Below are positions 50,741 through 60,553 of a stretch of 64,000 nt of DNA, one piece after another. A program made the position numbers and the translations under genes. Position 1 is the stretch's first letter, and every line of letters begins with the position of its first letter. The notes beneath the pieces are model-generated. The model worked only from the letters and a program-made list of their open reading frames with translations. It was not told the DNA's origin and did no database searches. Source of the DNA: Cylindrotheca closterium (Eukaryota > Bacillariophyta > Bacillariophyceae > Bacillariales > Bacillariaceae); the NCBI GenBank assembly GCA_933822405.4, contig CAKOGP040002358.1:2339-66338 (forward strand). The letters run 5' to 3'.

Positions 50741-53700
50741 TTATCTTCGTCCCTTTCTCTTGATTCTCTTTCGATGGTATGTATCCTGGGTACTCTTCTT
50801 ACAGGTTTCTGTATTCAGTGCAAAAGATACCATGTCCCGTCCGGTTGCCCCAACAAATGCACGTTTCTGGCTCTTCTTCATGGCCAAGGCTTTCCTTTCA
50901 AAGAGCTCTCGATCAATTGCCTCCAGTTTTGACGTAACAAAATTCACGTCATCTCGACTCATGCAATTTCGGTCAATGTCCTTGAATTTTTGGAAATTAT
51001 ATGCTCTTTTTTTTTGACATTGCTCCTTTGGTTGTTGGGAACACAACTGGTTCATGTTGAAGGCTAGTGTAGTAGTTCTGTCGCCCTCTTCATCGTCGCT
51101 CTCTTCATCCTGTGCAAAATCGCTGTTTCCGTAGTCTGAGGGTGAACACGTTTCAACAGTATGGTATGCGTTTGTTTGACTTGGAGATTCGCTAAAGGTT
51201 CCAGTATCAGGATACTCATTCAGCGTGTAATTCCAACAATGTGGGATGGGGCTGAGATATATATCCATCAAGTCTTCAATGGTTGATTTGCAACAACTAG
51301 CTTTTGCAAATATCCGTGGATACATAGTAGTTTGGTCCGGACTCGTAATACTTTTCAACAAGGATTGCGTCTTCACCACTATTCCAAAATGTTCTTTCTT
51401 CTGGAGTTCACCAAAGTTGTGAGTGATTTCCTCATAACCTTGTTTAAAAGCGTAATAAGCATAATCTGAGCGCCAGCGACATGCAAAATCGTTGATGTCA
51501 TAATGGTGCTCCAACGCTATCAAGTGTCTACAGGGGATACCATACTGATGTCCAAACCCACAAGAACAAGTCAGCACTACCCTGGACGTGTCGTTGGTGC
51601 ATGCTTTAACATCCAACTTATGAGCTGTGCGAAACTTTGGTCGTCCCTTCACGCCTGGTGGACAGCGGACTAACGTTGAGGGGGGTCCTGCACGAATAAG
51701 AAAGAACGCTTTTGTCGACAGTTGTACAATGGTGTATTTGTCAAGAGCTTCATCCATTTGTTCAATGATAACAGAAGTGGCAATTGGCACCAACTTTTGA
51801 ATACATTCTGTGTTGTGCACCGTACACTCTGCGGAAACATACAGTGGTGTAGAGTTTGACAGGCGCATTTGGGTATACTCCCTGTCACGATTTTGAATAT
51901 CCATATGCGCTGACATGTTGGAAGCCGAAGTCTTCATATTATTTTGGGGCTGTGCTGCCATAGCACTGTGCTTTGCTGCGTAGTTCATGCCCTCTGTGGC
52001 ATTAGTAGTGTATTCGTGTAAGCATCGAACCTTCTGCTTACAATGGAAGGCAAACTGTTGGTCATCAAGTGTAAGAATGTGATTTAGGATCCATCTAACA
52101 CATTTTTCTGCAGCTTTGTCCCCAACAAAGCGTCTGAGAACTTGGTTTGTTTGGAGCTCTTGTAGCAGTAAAGCCTTAGACAATTCGAACTCCTTCTTGC
52201 TCCGACATGAAGTTCCATCAATCCAGGATCTAACCCACCGCCTCACCTCCAGTAGAATTGCCTGTCCATTAGATGGATTCTTTACCTCGCTATCTTTTGG
52301 TCCGTGTTTTAGGAATGTTTTTTCTATGAGATGATGTCCGCATCTACCGCGAATTGCATTCTTCACATAACGAAAGATGGTCTGATCGACAGCATTGTAC
52401 TCGTTGGAATTTAGGAGCTCCACATTGGAAGAATCTGCTACAGCAATGGTTCTGCCACTACCAAGCTTCAAGGATGCTGCTTTGATAGCCTTGGCTTCAA
52501 TTGCCTCTAGCCTTTCATGAATGAATTCAGTCCGTGTCAATTGGTCGTCAACAGTCAACGTGGATGTGAAGTGACAAAACTGTTGCCGTATCATTGGGGC
52601 TGCAGCGGCTTGAATCACTGTGCGCCTTGCAGCCAGACCACCGCGACCCATTAGCGGCGGACTTACAATAGGTATAACCGCAGGTCTTCTCTTTTCCAAA
52701 TCAAAGTTTGTGTTGCCACTGGCAGCTGCTGCAATTTTGTTTGTTCTGGATTGGCTGAATTGGGACAGTACCTTGGCCCGTTGCTTATATTGTTGTGCAG
52801 AAAGGAAAAGCGATCTGTTCCTATCCCTTGATACCATGGAATTCCCTTCTGCTAGTTTGTCCACGCTTAAGTTGGCAACATTTTTAGCATGTACAATAGA
52901 ATGCACGTCCTCCTGCTGCGGAATTCTTGGGCATGCGGGAATAGATGTAATGCCACAATCAACAGACTTGTTACCAGACTCTTGGCAAGGAACGGTGTTC
53001 ATATACGTCAAGTTTCTCATCACAGCCTTCGTATTTGGAGGTGGATTCGTCTTTGACCTCCTACCCTTTTGATTTCTGATAGTGCTCTGAACCATGTCTT
53101 CATTTGTTGGGGTCAGCTCATAGGATAGGACGGTATAGTGCAGATTGACCTCGGGGTTCCCAGCCTGGGTTCGCAACCATTGTATAAAGTCAGCAGCCGA
53201 AGAGTTTGCTTCATTGGCAGCTTTGGCTTCAATGTATTCCGGTGAGGTTACCACTACTGATCGATGCGCAGACCTAGAGACATAGCCGTGCTTCAACTCA
53301 AGAAGCATCTTCCGAGATTGAGTACCACTAACTGCTGCCTTCTGTTGAGCAATGACGGCTTGTCGAGCTACTTTTGTGAGGTTGTGTGCCTTTATTGGTA
53401 ACTCGGCCGCCGGTTTTGCATGATATCTATGGACTGTGCTTCCAGTACAGGAAACGTAGATGTATGATGGTTCACTTGCCTTTTTGCTCTTGTGAATACG
53501 CAGTCGCAGTCGGCAAGAGCAAAGCTTGTCTCCTGTGGTGTCCTTTGAAGTATGTGTAGCACGGGGTCGCGTTAGGCCATCTGGACGATTCCTTAAGCGA
53601 TCATGGTGGTAGGACTTGTGTCGGTACTGGAGAAGGACCCCCTTTTCATTATATTGCTCTGAGTCTTGTAGTTTTGTCCCATGGTATGGCTTTGATCTAT

Positions 53701-54010
53701 AACAAGCCAACCAGCCTTTTGAGACGTCATATATGAATTCGCTTCCATGCTTGAGACCAATTACTTTCAAATGGTGAAGCAAATCTTTCAGACCTTTTTT
53801 GGTGGGTGGCCATTGCTTTGGATCAAATTTTGCAGCTCTTGTTTCAATGGCGTTGGTGACAAACGAGAACAAATCAGCAGATTCACCATCATAATCTACA
53901 AGACCGTCAAAGGGGAGCTTGGCGCACCATGTTCGTGCTTCAGCAACTTTGATTTGTAGTCCTTCTTCCAATTCTTCCTGGGTGAGATCTGACGCATTTT
54001 CTAAAGACAT
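50741..54010 (-). CDS. transposon gene: Mutator-like protein with SWIM zinc finger, probable transposase
   Basis: 1,089 aa, intronless. The N-terminus has a FAR1/WRKY-GCM-like zinc cluster (GWLACYRSKPYHG, KLCSCRLRLRIHK, STVHRYHAKP). The middle has GRCGHHLIEKTF, which recalls the C..H motif of MULE transposases after their second Asp, then YTTNATEGMNYAAKHSAM, as in the segment before SWIM. The SWIM finger is CSCGFGHQYGIPCRH (C815, C817, C827, H829; CXCX9CXH). An acidic stretch (AQDEESDDEEGD) and a Lys/Arg-rich tail (RKRIKRKGRR, nuclear signal-like) follow. The first part of a MULE DDE core (D.TY..N) is not evident, so catalysis is uncertain. Its promoter would lie next to the right TIR. Confidence 0.8.
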   Translation of the reverse strand: MSLENASDLTQEELEEGLQIKVAEARTWCAKLPFDGLVDYDGESADLFSFVTNAIETRAAKFDPKQWPPTKKGLKDLLHHLKVIGLKHGSEFIYDVSKGWLACYRSKPYHGTKLQDSEQYNEKGVLLQYRHKSYHHDRLRNRPDGLTRPRATHTSKDTTGDKLCSCRLRLRIHKSKKASEPSYIYVSCTGSTVHRYHAKPAAELPIKAHNLTKVARQAVIAQQKAAVSGTQSRKMLLELKHGYVSRSAHRSVVVTSPEYIEAKAANEANSSAADFIQWLRTQAGNPEVNLHYTVLSYELTPTNEDMVQSTIRNQKGRRSKTNPPPNTKAVMRNLTYMNTVPCQESGNKSVDCGITSIPACPRIPQQEDVHSIVHAKNVANLSVDKLAEGNSMVSRDRNRSLFLSAQQYKQRAKVLSQFSQSRTNKIAAAASGNTNFDLEKRRPAVIPIVSPPLMGRGGLAARRTVIQAAAAPMIRQQFCHFTSTLTVDDQLTRTEFIHERLEAIEAKAIKAASLKLGSGRTIAVADSSNVELLNSNEYNAVDQTIFRYVKNAIRGRCGHHLIEKTFLKHGPKDSEVKNPSNGQAILLEVRRWVRSWIDGTSCRSKKEFELSKALLLQELQTNQVLRRFVGDKAAEKCVRWILNHILTLDDQQFAFHCKQKVRCLHEYTTNATEGMNYAAKHSAMAAQPQNNMKTSASNMSAHMDIQNRDREYTQMRLSNSTPLYVSAECTVHNTECIQKLVPIATSVIIEQMDEALDKYTIVQLSTKAFFLIRAGPPSTLVRCPPGVKGRPKFRTAHKLDVKACTNDTSRVVLTCSCGFGHQYGIPCRHLIALEHHYDINDFACRWRSDYAYYAFKQGYEEITHNFGELQKKEHFGIVVKTQSLLKSITSPDQTTMYPRIFAKASCCKSTIEDLMDIYLSPIPHCWNYTLNEYPDTGTFSESPSQTNAYHTVETCSPSDYGNSDFAQDEESDDEEGDRTTTLAFNMNQLCSQQPKEQCQKKRAYNFQKFKDIDRNCMSRDDVNFVTSKLEAIDRELFERKALAMKKSQKRAFVGATGRDMVSFALNTETCKKSTQDTYHRKRIKRKGRR

Positions 54011-54218
54011 TGAAAAGGATGGGGGGGAAGGGGAAGGTAGTGCTACTAGTATGCTTGTTTCACAGGAAATTTATTTCAATTTCACTCCAGTTACTTTGAT
54101 GATTTGCGGAGCGCCAAGTCCGAATTCAATTTTGGCGCCAATGTCTTTTGTCAGTCAAAGAAGTCGGCTAGGAGTCAGACAGACGACTGTCAATCCACTT
54201 GGACCGATCAAACAGTCC

Positions 54219-54268
54219 TGGCAGGCGCGTGGCCGGCCAGCAACATTTGGGTCGCTCTAACAGGGTCG
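54219..54268 (-). repeat. right terminal inverted repeat
   Basis: Inverted partner of 47920-47969. Confidence 0.9.
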
Positions 54269-54597
54269 TATATTTTGAGTGATCAGTCATTCGATTTTGA
54301 TTGAATGTCACGCACGTCGCTCGGTTCCGATGACAGCGTTACACGACTCTGTTATTGTTGTATAGGTATTATACCGGTATAGATATAGATATATATAGTT
54401 ATTAGTCCTACTGCAGCTTCACGATTGGATACCGAAAGTTTTATATCTTAGGGTAGATATGCAACGCTTATTCCGTGAGATTATGGCGCCTGAGAGATTG
54501 TGTTGACTGCAATGCAATGTAGCTATAGCTACCGGTATATATAGCTATAGGCTCTTACCCATCTTCTCATCGTTATCTACTCCTTCGGAATATTATC
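54269..54597. other. P450 promoter region
   Basis: 329 bp between the transposon end and the P450 start. Several TATATATAG and TAGCTATAG copies at 54385-54555. The transposon's right end now forms the distal upstream region of the P450. Confidence 0.4.
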
Positions 54598-56205
54598 ATG
54601 GCTCTGTCAGATCTACCATCACCCTTCGCCCAATCTGCAATCGCTGCCATCACCAACCTTTTTCCTGAAACCTGCTCACAACCTGGAGGATTACTGGTTG
54701 CCGTATATTATATATTGCTCATCAGCATCATCCACTTCTACCTCAGAACAAGGCCACTTGCCATCCCCTCAACGCTTCCGGGACCGAAGCGATTTCCTTA
54801 TTTTGGTTATCTCCCTCACGTTTTACAACATTGGCATGTATGGCCAACCGAGACGACGCGTCTTGCGAAGCACTTCAAGCAGACGTGGGGTGGACCTCTT
54901 CCGAAATTTGGTGGGCTTCCTGGAGCCTACTTTTACATTCACGATGTTGAAAACGTCCAGCACATATTGTCATCTCGCTTTGACAACTACGTGAAGGGGG
55001 ACATTTGGGATCGAGTGCTGGGGGAAATGCTTGGGGTTGGAATCTTTGCCATCGATGGGGACAGATGGAAAGTTCACCGAAAGTTGATGAGCAACATGTT
55101 CTCTCGCAATTTGCTCCGGCATACCGCGGCAATCACAGAAAAGAAGCTTGTGGGAATGTTCGAATCGTTCGATAAGAGATGCTCAGAAGCAGAAGTCAAG
55201 GGCGACGATGGCGGATTCAGCATCAACATTCAAGACGTTTTCTTTCGCCTTACTATCGATGTTACGTCGATCCTTACGTTTGATCTTGATTTGTACAGTG
55301 TTGAGAATGAGAAGCAGCATGAGTTTGCACTCGCGTTTGATGAATTGAGCGACCTGTGTCAGAAAAGGTTCACGGATCCATTCTTTGAGATTAAAAAACT
55401 GTTTCGATTGACACATAGAGAGCGACGAATTCCGGTTCTAAAGGGCGTTGTGGACGAATTTGCCTACAAGGTTATATCGAGCAAGAGACGTTGCGCCGCA
55501 GATGGATCGCCTTTGGGTCCTGATCTACTGAGCAGATTCATTGACCATGCTCGCCAGAACGATGAAGAAATTTCCAATTCTGAGCTGCGGGATGTGATTA
55601 TGAATGTATTGTTGGCGGGAAGAGACACCACGGCGTGTGCCTTGTCCTGGACATTCTACGAGCTCACAAGGCATCCCGAGGTAGTGGTAAAAATTGTACA
55701 AGAAGTCGAGTCAGTATGCGGAGTAGGAAAGGATGCAGAATACTCATACGATACAACGGCCAAACTGAAATATGTTCACTGCGTAGCTTTGGAAGTCCTT
55801 CGACTGCATCCATCTGTAACCAACGACCCGCGATATGCCGTGAAAGACGATGTTCTTCCCGACGGTACAAGAATACCAGCAGGAGCTGGGATTGATATCT
55901 GTATCTTCGCCATGGGTAGGAAGGAAGAGATATGGGGAAACGATGCACTCGAGTTTCGACCGGAACGGTTTATGGGCGAAAAGGATCCATCGGCATTCAA
56001 ATATCCCGTCTTCAATGCCGGTCCTCGCACGTGCCTGGGACGGCCACTGGCCATCATGAACATGAAACTAGTGATGAGCATGTTGCTAACATCCGAGTTT
56101 GAGATCGTTGATTCTATTGGCCACGACGGAAATTATTATTGGACTTTGGTGGAATCGATGAAGGGTGGATTTGAGGTGACAATTAGGAGGAGGAAGCGTC
56201 TATAG
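54598..56205 (+). CDS. cytochrome P450, CYP4-clan/CYP86-like
   Basis: 535 aa, intronless. An N-terminal membrane anchor (LLVAVYYILLISIIHFYL) is followed by the Pro-rich hinge STLPGPKRFPYFGYLP. Motifs in order: FDNYVKGDIWD and GIFAIDGDRWKVHRKLMSNM (C-helix); AGRDTTACALSW (I-helix, residues 340-345); EVLR (K-helix ExxR, 399-402); FRPERFM; and the heme loop FNAGPRTCLG with Cys479. The order and the YVKGD/DG..W..HRK pattern are those of CYP86/CYP94/CYP704-type fatty-acid omega-hydroxylases. ER membrane, cytosolic face. Substrate is inferred only. Confidence 0.92.
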   Translation: MALSDLPSPFAQSAIAAITNLFPETCSQPGGLLVAVYYILLISIIHFYLRTRPLAIPSTLPGPKRFPYFGYLPHVLQHWHVWPTETTRLAKHFKQTWGGPLPKFGGLPGAYFYIHDVENVQHILSSRFDNYVKGDIWDRVLGEMLGVGIFAIDGDRWKVHRKLMSNMFSRNLLRHTAAITEKKLVGMFESFDKRCSEAEVKGDDGGFSINIQDVFFRLTIDVTSILTFDLDLYSVENEKQHEFALAFDELSDLCQKRFTDPFFEIKKLFRLTHRERRIPVLKGVVDEFAYKVISSKRRCAADGSPLGPDLLSRFIDHARQNDEEISNSELRDVIMNVLLAGRDTTACALSWTFYELTRHPEVVVKIVQEVESVCGVGKDAEYSYDTTAKLKYVHCVALEVLRLHPSVTNDPRYAVKDDVLPDGTRIPAGAGIDICIFAMGRKEEIWGNDALEFRPERFMGEKDPSAFKYPVFNAGPRTCLGRPLAIMNMKLVMSMLLTSEFEIVDSIGHDGNYYWTLVESMKGGFEVTIRRRKRL

Positions 56206-57628
56206 CTCACCATCATTACCTATCCGTAATAAATGACATTATATATGTGGTACTGTATTAGTAGCAATAATAGTAGTCGAGAAAAAAACTGTCTTTGTGC
56301 GTAGGTATAGTTTTTTTCTTGAGGGACAGCAACGAATGAAGTATACTTCGGAAGCTTCTATGTCATTCAACAACAGATGATCGCCAGCACGTCCGATTGT
56401 GCCTGTAGTGGCTTCAAAACGTGCAGTAGTAAACTGCGCAAGTTGATTCGTCGACAGAACTCACGCTACTCTTCTGTCATTCATACCGGTAGCGCTACAT
56501 ACATGTAGTCTTTCATTCAATCAATCAATGGAAGCAAGAGATAAAAGTATTGCCAGTACACGTACTATGCATGTCCGGTTGTGCTTGTAGTAGCTCCAAG
56601 AGATTTTCCAAATAGTGATGCAAGGGAAGCCGTCCTGCTGGCCTTCCGCTCATTGTATTTCAGTTGTCCTTGGTCGCGAGATTGAATGCTCGAAAGCCGC
56701 CACGATGATGATAGATGATCACCATAGTAGGAGCCAAAAAGCAAGAAGCCCCGTAATGCATGTATGTCTTCGTCTCTGTCGCGTTTCTCATATCGCCTAC
56801 TACGGAGTATAATGAAATGGTATCGACAAGATAACCTGCTGAGAAAGATTGATGATTTTGATTCTTGTTCAGGTGGAAAATGAAGATGCTTCGCTCCTCT
56901 CAGTGATGCTGAAGCCAATGAGCCCCTTGGAAGGGCATCGGGCCGTCTTGTTTCGATTGAAACAGATGATATACATCACGTCGGCTTCGTCCGTACAGTG
57001 TACAATACAGGCCTGCTGTTCCGCTGCATATTATTGGCGGGTGAGAATAATGGGAACTGTTGTCAAACTGTTTTGTGGATTGCAGTTGTAAATACGCTCC
57101 CGTTGGAAGGGAGAATAATGTAGTGAAGGCAGGTTTTGGGCCGTTTCAACGATGCTCCCACCATTCTGACGTATTCTGAACATATTAGGACTGACGTTCT
57201 GATTACACATGTATAAGTAAAGTTGGCGCTGGAACAATTAACGATGATCAGACAAAAGTCATGAGGAGTTCTCCATGAACAAAAAGTCACAACCAAATTG
57301 CATCATTTATCAGACAATATCATTCCTGCTGATTCTAATCAAGCAATGCCGGATAATATGACTGTGCGGAAATGTCCCACGTAAAAGAGAAGAGAAAAGA
57401 AAAGAGAACAATAAGACTACAAACGGTGCAATACCATCACCCTCGTCCAGTCAGAAGAATACAGAGTACATGGTACTTCTTCTGGTCTATCTATTGACAT
57501 CATCTTCACTTTCATTTGCTTCAGTGTACACCCCACCAATCCAATCTACTAGCCTCTATGCGTCAGGAATAACAAGGATTGAAAAGTAAAGCCTCAGCCA
57601 TACTTCCGTACGATCAACGATTGATTCA
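56206..57628. other. intergenic, no secure gene
   Basis: 1.4 kb. An imperfect ~40-bp repeat (ACGTCCGATTGTGCCTGTAG near 56390 and ATGTCCGGTTGTGCTTGTAG near 56573). A minus-strand frame at 56565-56918 has no recognisable domain. Confidence 0.45.
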
Positions 57629-60397
57629 ATGAGTAAAAGTCACAAGACTTTGACCCTGCGGCTGAGTTCCATCCAGAATCGACCAGAAAACAAGACTTGC
57701 TGTGAATGCTCCTGCAGCAATCCTAGCTGGGCCTCTCTAGCGAAATCACCGCTAGCAGATGCTCGAGAAGATGATCGTCTTGGCGCCTTTATATGTTATG
57801 CTTGCTCAACGGCACACAAACAGTTGGGAGAAAGTCTCTGCACTGTAAAGAGTATTGCAGTGGGTTCCTGTAAGTCTACTTTATCGTTTGCGCGAAGGAT
57901 CTGAAACAGCTACTGTATGACATACGACTTCATCATTTGATGGCGTATCTGGGGAGCGTGTGTCATGAAACTCGCATGCTAATTCACCTACTCGTTGCAA
58001 CTTCTTCTTCTCCTTTTTCAACAACTTTCAGGGACAATGGCTGATGTCATGGCCATGGAACGTGGAGGAAATGATGTAATGAATCAAATCTTTGAAGCAA
58101 CCTTGCCAACAGAAAGCTCAAGCTTAAAGCCCACCGAATCGTCAGAAACGCCCGAGCGATGCGCATTTTTCAATCTGAAATATGGAGAGCGAAAATTTTA
58201 CTGTCCGGATACTGCCAGTCGGCTTATCCTGCCAAATCCCAGTCCAGCAGCATCTAGTAGTGATTCGCCTTCTTTGAGTGGGAGAAGGTCCGCTCTATCG
58301 GCCTATCGGCAAAGGTCTTTGCCCACACTGAGCTTGGACGAGCATTTGAATAGTAGTCCGAGTCGATCAGGGAGACGTGGCGTACGTCGAGTCCATTCAT
58401 CAGATGAAGATGAATGGGAGCCTCTCTCACCAGTTAGCATTGGTGTATATTCGAATTCGATGAGCACCATTTCTACGAAATCCACTCTCTTTACCAACAG
58501 CAGCAGGTCCAATCGCCGGATTCAATTCATCAAGGAGTCTCCGGTAAAGTCCTCCACTGGTCGGCTCATCAATGTTTCTCTCGAGTCCTTTATCGAATCA
58601 TCCAACAATCTAGATCCAAACAATAAACGAATGAGAAACAATGGATTGGACCTCAATACTCCCCCGATCATGGAGGTCTCGGATCGAAGACCCTCGTTAC
58701 TGGACGAAAAGAACAAAGACACAAGGCCTAAAATGTGTCAACGACACCGAAGCGAACGAAGCTTTTTAGCTGCTGGTGACTTGAACTCGGAAGAAGGAGC
58801 AAGTCGAAGAAGTAATTTCTCAAGAGGAGGACGGAGGACACTCAGTCTCGATGCTGACCAAGTCTTGTTGGAAGAGAGTGATCACAAGGATACGAGGCCA
58901 AAAATGTGTCGACGACACAAAAGCGAACGGTCATTTGCAGTCGGTGACTTGAACTCGGACGCAGGAAGTGGCAGTAATTTTTCAAAAGAGTGGCGGGCGC
59001 CTAGCCTCGATGCGGATCACAAAGATACGAGGCCTAAAATGTGCCAACGACACCGAAGTGAACGAACCTTTGCTAGTACTGACTTGATCTCAGAAGCAAG
59101 AAGCCGCAGTAATTTACCCAAAGGACGAAGGACACTCAGTCTCGATTCAGATCAGAACTTTTTGGAGCAAATAATCGCCAGCGAACAACCAGCGACAGCA
59201 GAAGATCAACAACCGGTTCGAAGGCGCCGAGGAAGCATGGGCGGACGAAGAACCTCGCCCATTCAATCCTTAGAGAATGGACCTGTTCGTCGCCGAGGAA
59301 GTATGGGTGGACGTAGAACCGCGTCCATTGAACAGCAAGAACCACTATGCCTAGAGAATGGACCTGTTCGGCGGCGAGGAAGTATGGGTGGAAGACGAGT
59401 TTCGTCCATTGAACGCTTGAATCGTCGAACGACCAGTATTGATGATTCTCAGCAACAAGGAAAGCGCAGGGCAAGTTTGAGCCGTCGAAACCTAAGCCTA
59501 GATTCCGACGACATTATGGGAAGCCCTCAAGCACCCCGAACGCAACGTCGCAATTCCATCGAATCCACTTCCCAGCGGGAACGGCCCAAGTACTCACGAG
59601 ATCTAAGCGCATTGGACACGAGTGGACACCCTACGCCGGAAGCCCAGCCACGAGCAGCATGGATGGAGGGCAAGACTCCGAGGACTACTGGCCGGAGAAA
59701 ATCTGTCGGCGTGGAAAGTGGTACTACTACAAGACGAAATTCCTTGACTGCTGGAGGAATGAATGGATTGGACCGCTCGGATCGATCTCTTTCAAGTCAT
59801 GGTACCGGTCCAAGCATCGTCCGTCGCGCCAAGCGAAACTTTGCTAGACAAGGAAGAAACGAGACGAAAGAGGCGAAGGGGGAACTCAGTGATTCCGAAC
59901 GTTCTTCTAATGTTCGTCGAACATATTCAGGCGACAGCCTCAAGAACAGCAGTCACCATAGGAGACAGGGTTTGATCTCTGGTGACAAGCGACCATCCTC
60001 ACGAGGTTTGGACCTTCGCAACAGTCTTGGAGTTCCTCGAATAAGGACCGATTCCGATATGTCATCCAGCCTATTAGCATCTACGCAAAGTGGCAGACGA
60101 AACAGTAACATTGCGGTTCTGGGGAGGAACCAAAATTCTAGGTCTGCGTCCAACAGCGATTTGGCATCAAAACTGGACTTCATCGATCGAGAATCGAATG
60201 GAACGAATTCCAGTAGTAGCGGAAACAATAAGGCTCCCGCCTCGCCTCTCACGACGTCCACGCGAAGGCCGCCACGAAGCTTACATGTGGTGGTGTCTGC
60301 TGATGGTGATGGGGACCGCACCTTTGTCAGCACCGTCACGGGAAATAGTTCCCTTGAATCCCACTGGTCATTGCACAAAGAGCGTTGGGAGGCATAA
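57629..60397 (+). CDS. ArfGAP-like zinc finger protein with long repetitive tail (2 exons)
   Basis: Exons 57629-57869 and 58032-60397 give 868 aa; the 162-bp intron is GTAAGT...CAG inside the ArfGAP domain. Residues 20-105 form the domain: NKTCCECSCSNPSW, GAFICYACSTAHKQLG, TVKSIAVGS|WTMADVMAMERGGNDVM, NQIFEATLP. The Cys pairs are C24/C27 and C56/C59, so the inner loop has 28 residues instead of the usual 16. The residue that is the arginine finger in active GAPs (HR.LG) is Lys64. The rest is Ser/Arg-rich and disordered, with three copies of KDTRPKMC(Q/R)RH(R/K)SER and four of RR(R)GSMGGRR, basophilic-kinase-like sites. A scaffolding role is inferred. Confidence 0.8.
58711..59060 (+). repeat. 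coding repeat, KDTRPKMC unit x3
   Basis: Units begin near 58714, 58882 and 59020, spaced about 168 and 138 bp, each followed by a divergent Ser-rich spacer and, in two cases, RTLSLD. Confidence 0.8.
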
Positions 60398-60553
60398 AAA
60401 AAAGGAGAAAAAATGGGTATGACGAACATGACAAACATGGTCGCACCCATGCAATTGCAAACAAATGTATACTATGCATACTATTATAATCGAAACAAAT
60501 ACTAAAAACAAAACACGATATTTCTCAAACGACTATGGTTCTACGTTTCATTT
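60398..60553. other. convergent 3' intergenic region
   Basis: Short gap between the convergent ArfGAP-like and HIBCH genes; AATAAT/AAACAAAA sequence likely used for 3' ends. Confidence 0.35.

Larger units (their letters stand above)
47920..54268. mobile_element. 6,349-bp Mutator-like DNA transposon with two convergent genes and 50-bp TIRs
   Basis: Terminal inverted repeats at 47920-47969 and 54219-54268 match at 45 of 50 bases (core AGAGCGACCCAAATGTTGC, then GGCCGGCCA and GCGCCTGCCA). Inside, a 788-aa gene on + (48349-50715) and a 1,089-aa SWIM-domain gene on - (54010-50741) face each other with their stop codons 25 bp apart. Both frames are intact, so the copy may be recent. The ORFs begin 379 and 208 bp inside the TIRs, leaving room for promoters at both ends. 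No clear 9-11 bp target duplication was found next to these ends. A decayed relative of the left part is at 17280-17735. Confidence 0.88.

Noticed and set aside
56565..56918. 117-codon minus-strand frame
   Set aside because: No recognisable motif; composition like surrounding non-coding DNA.
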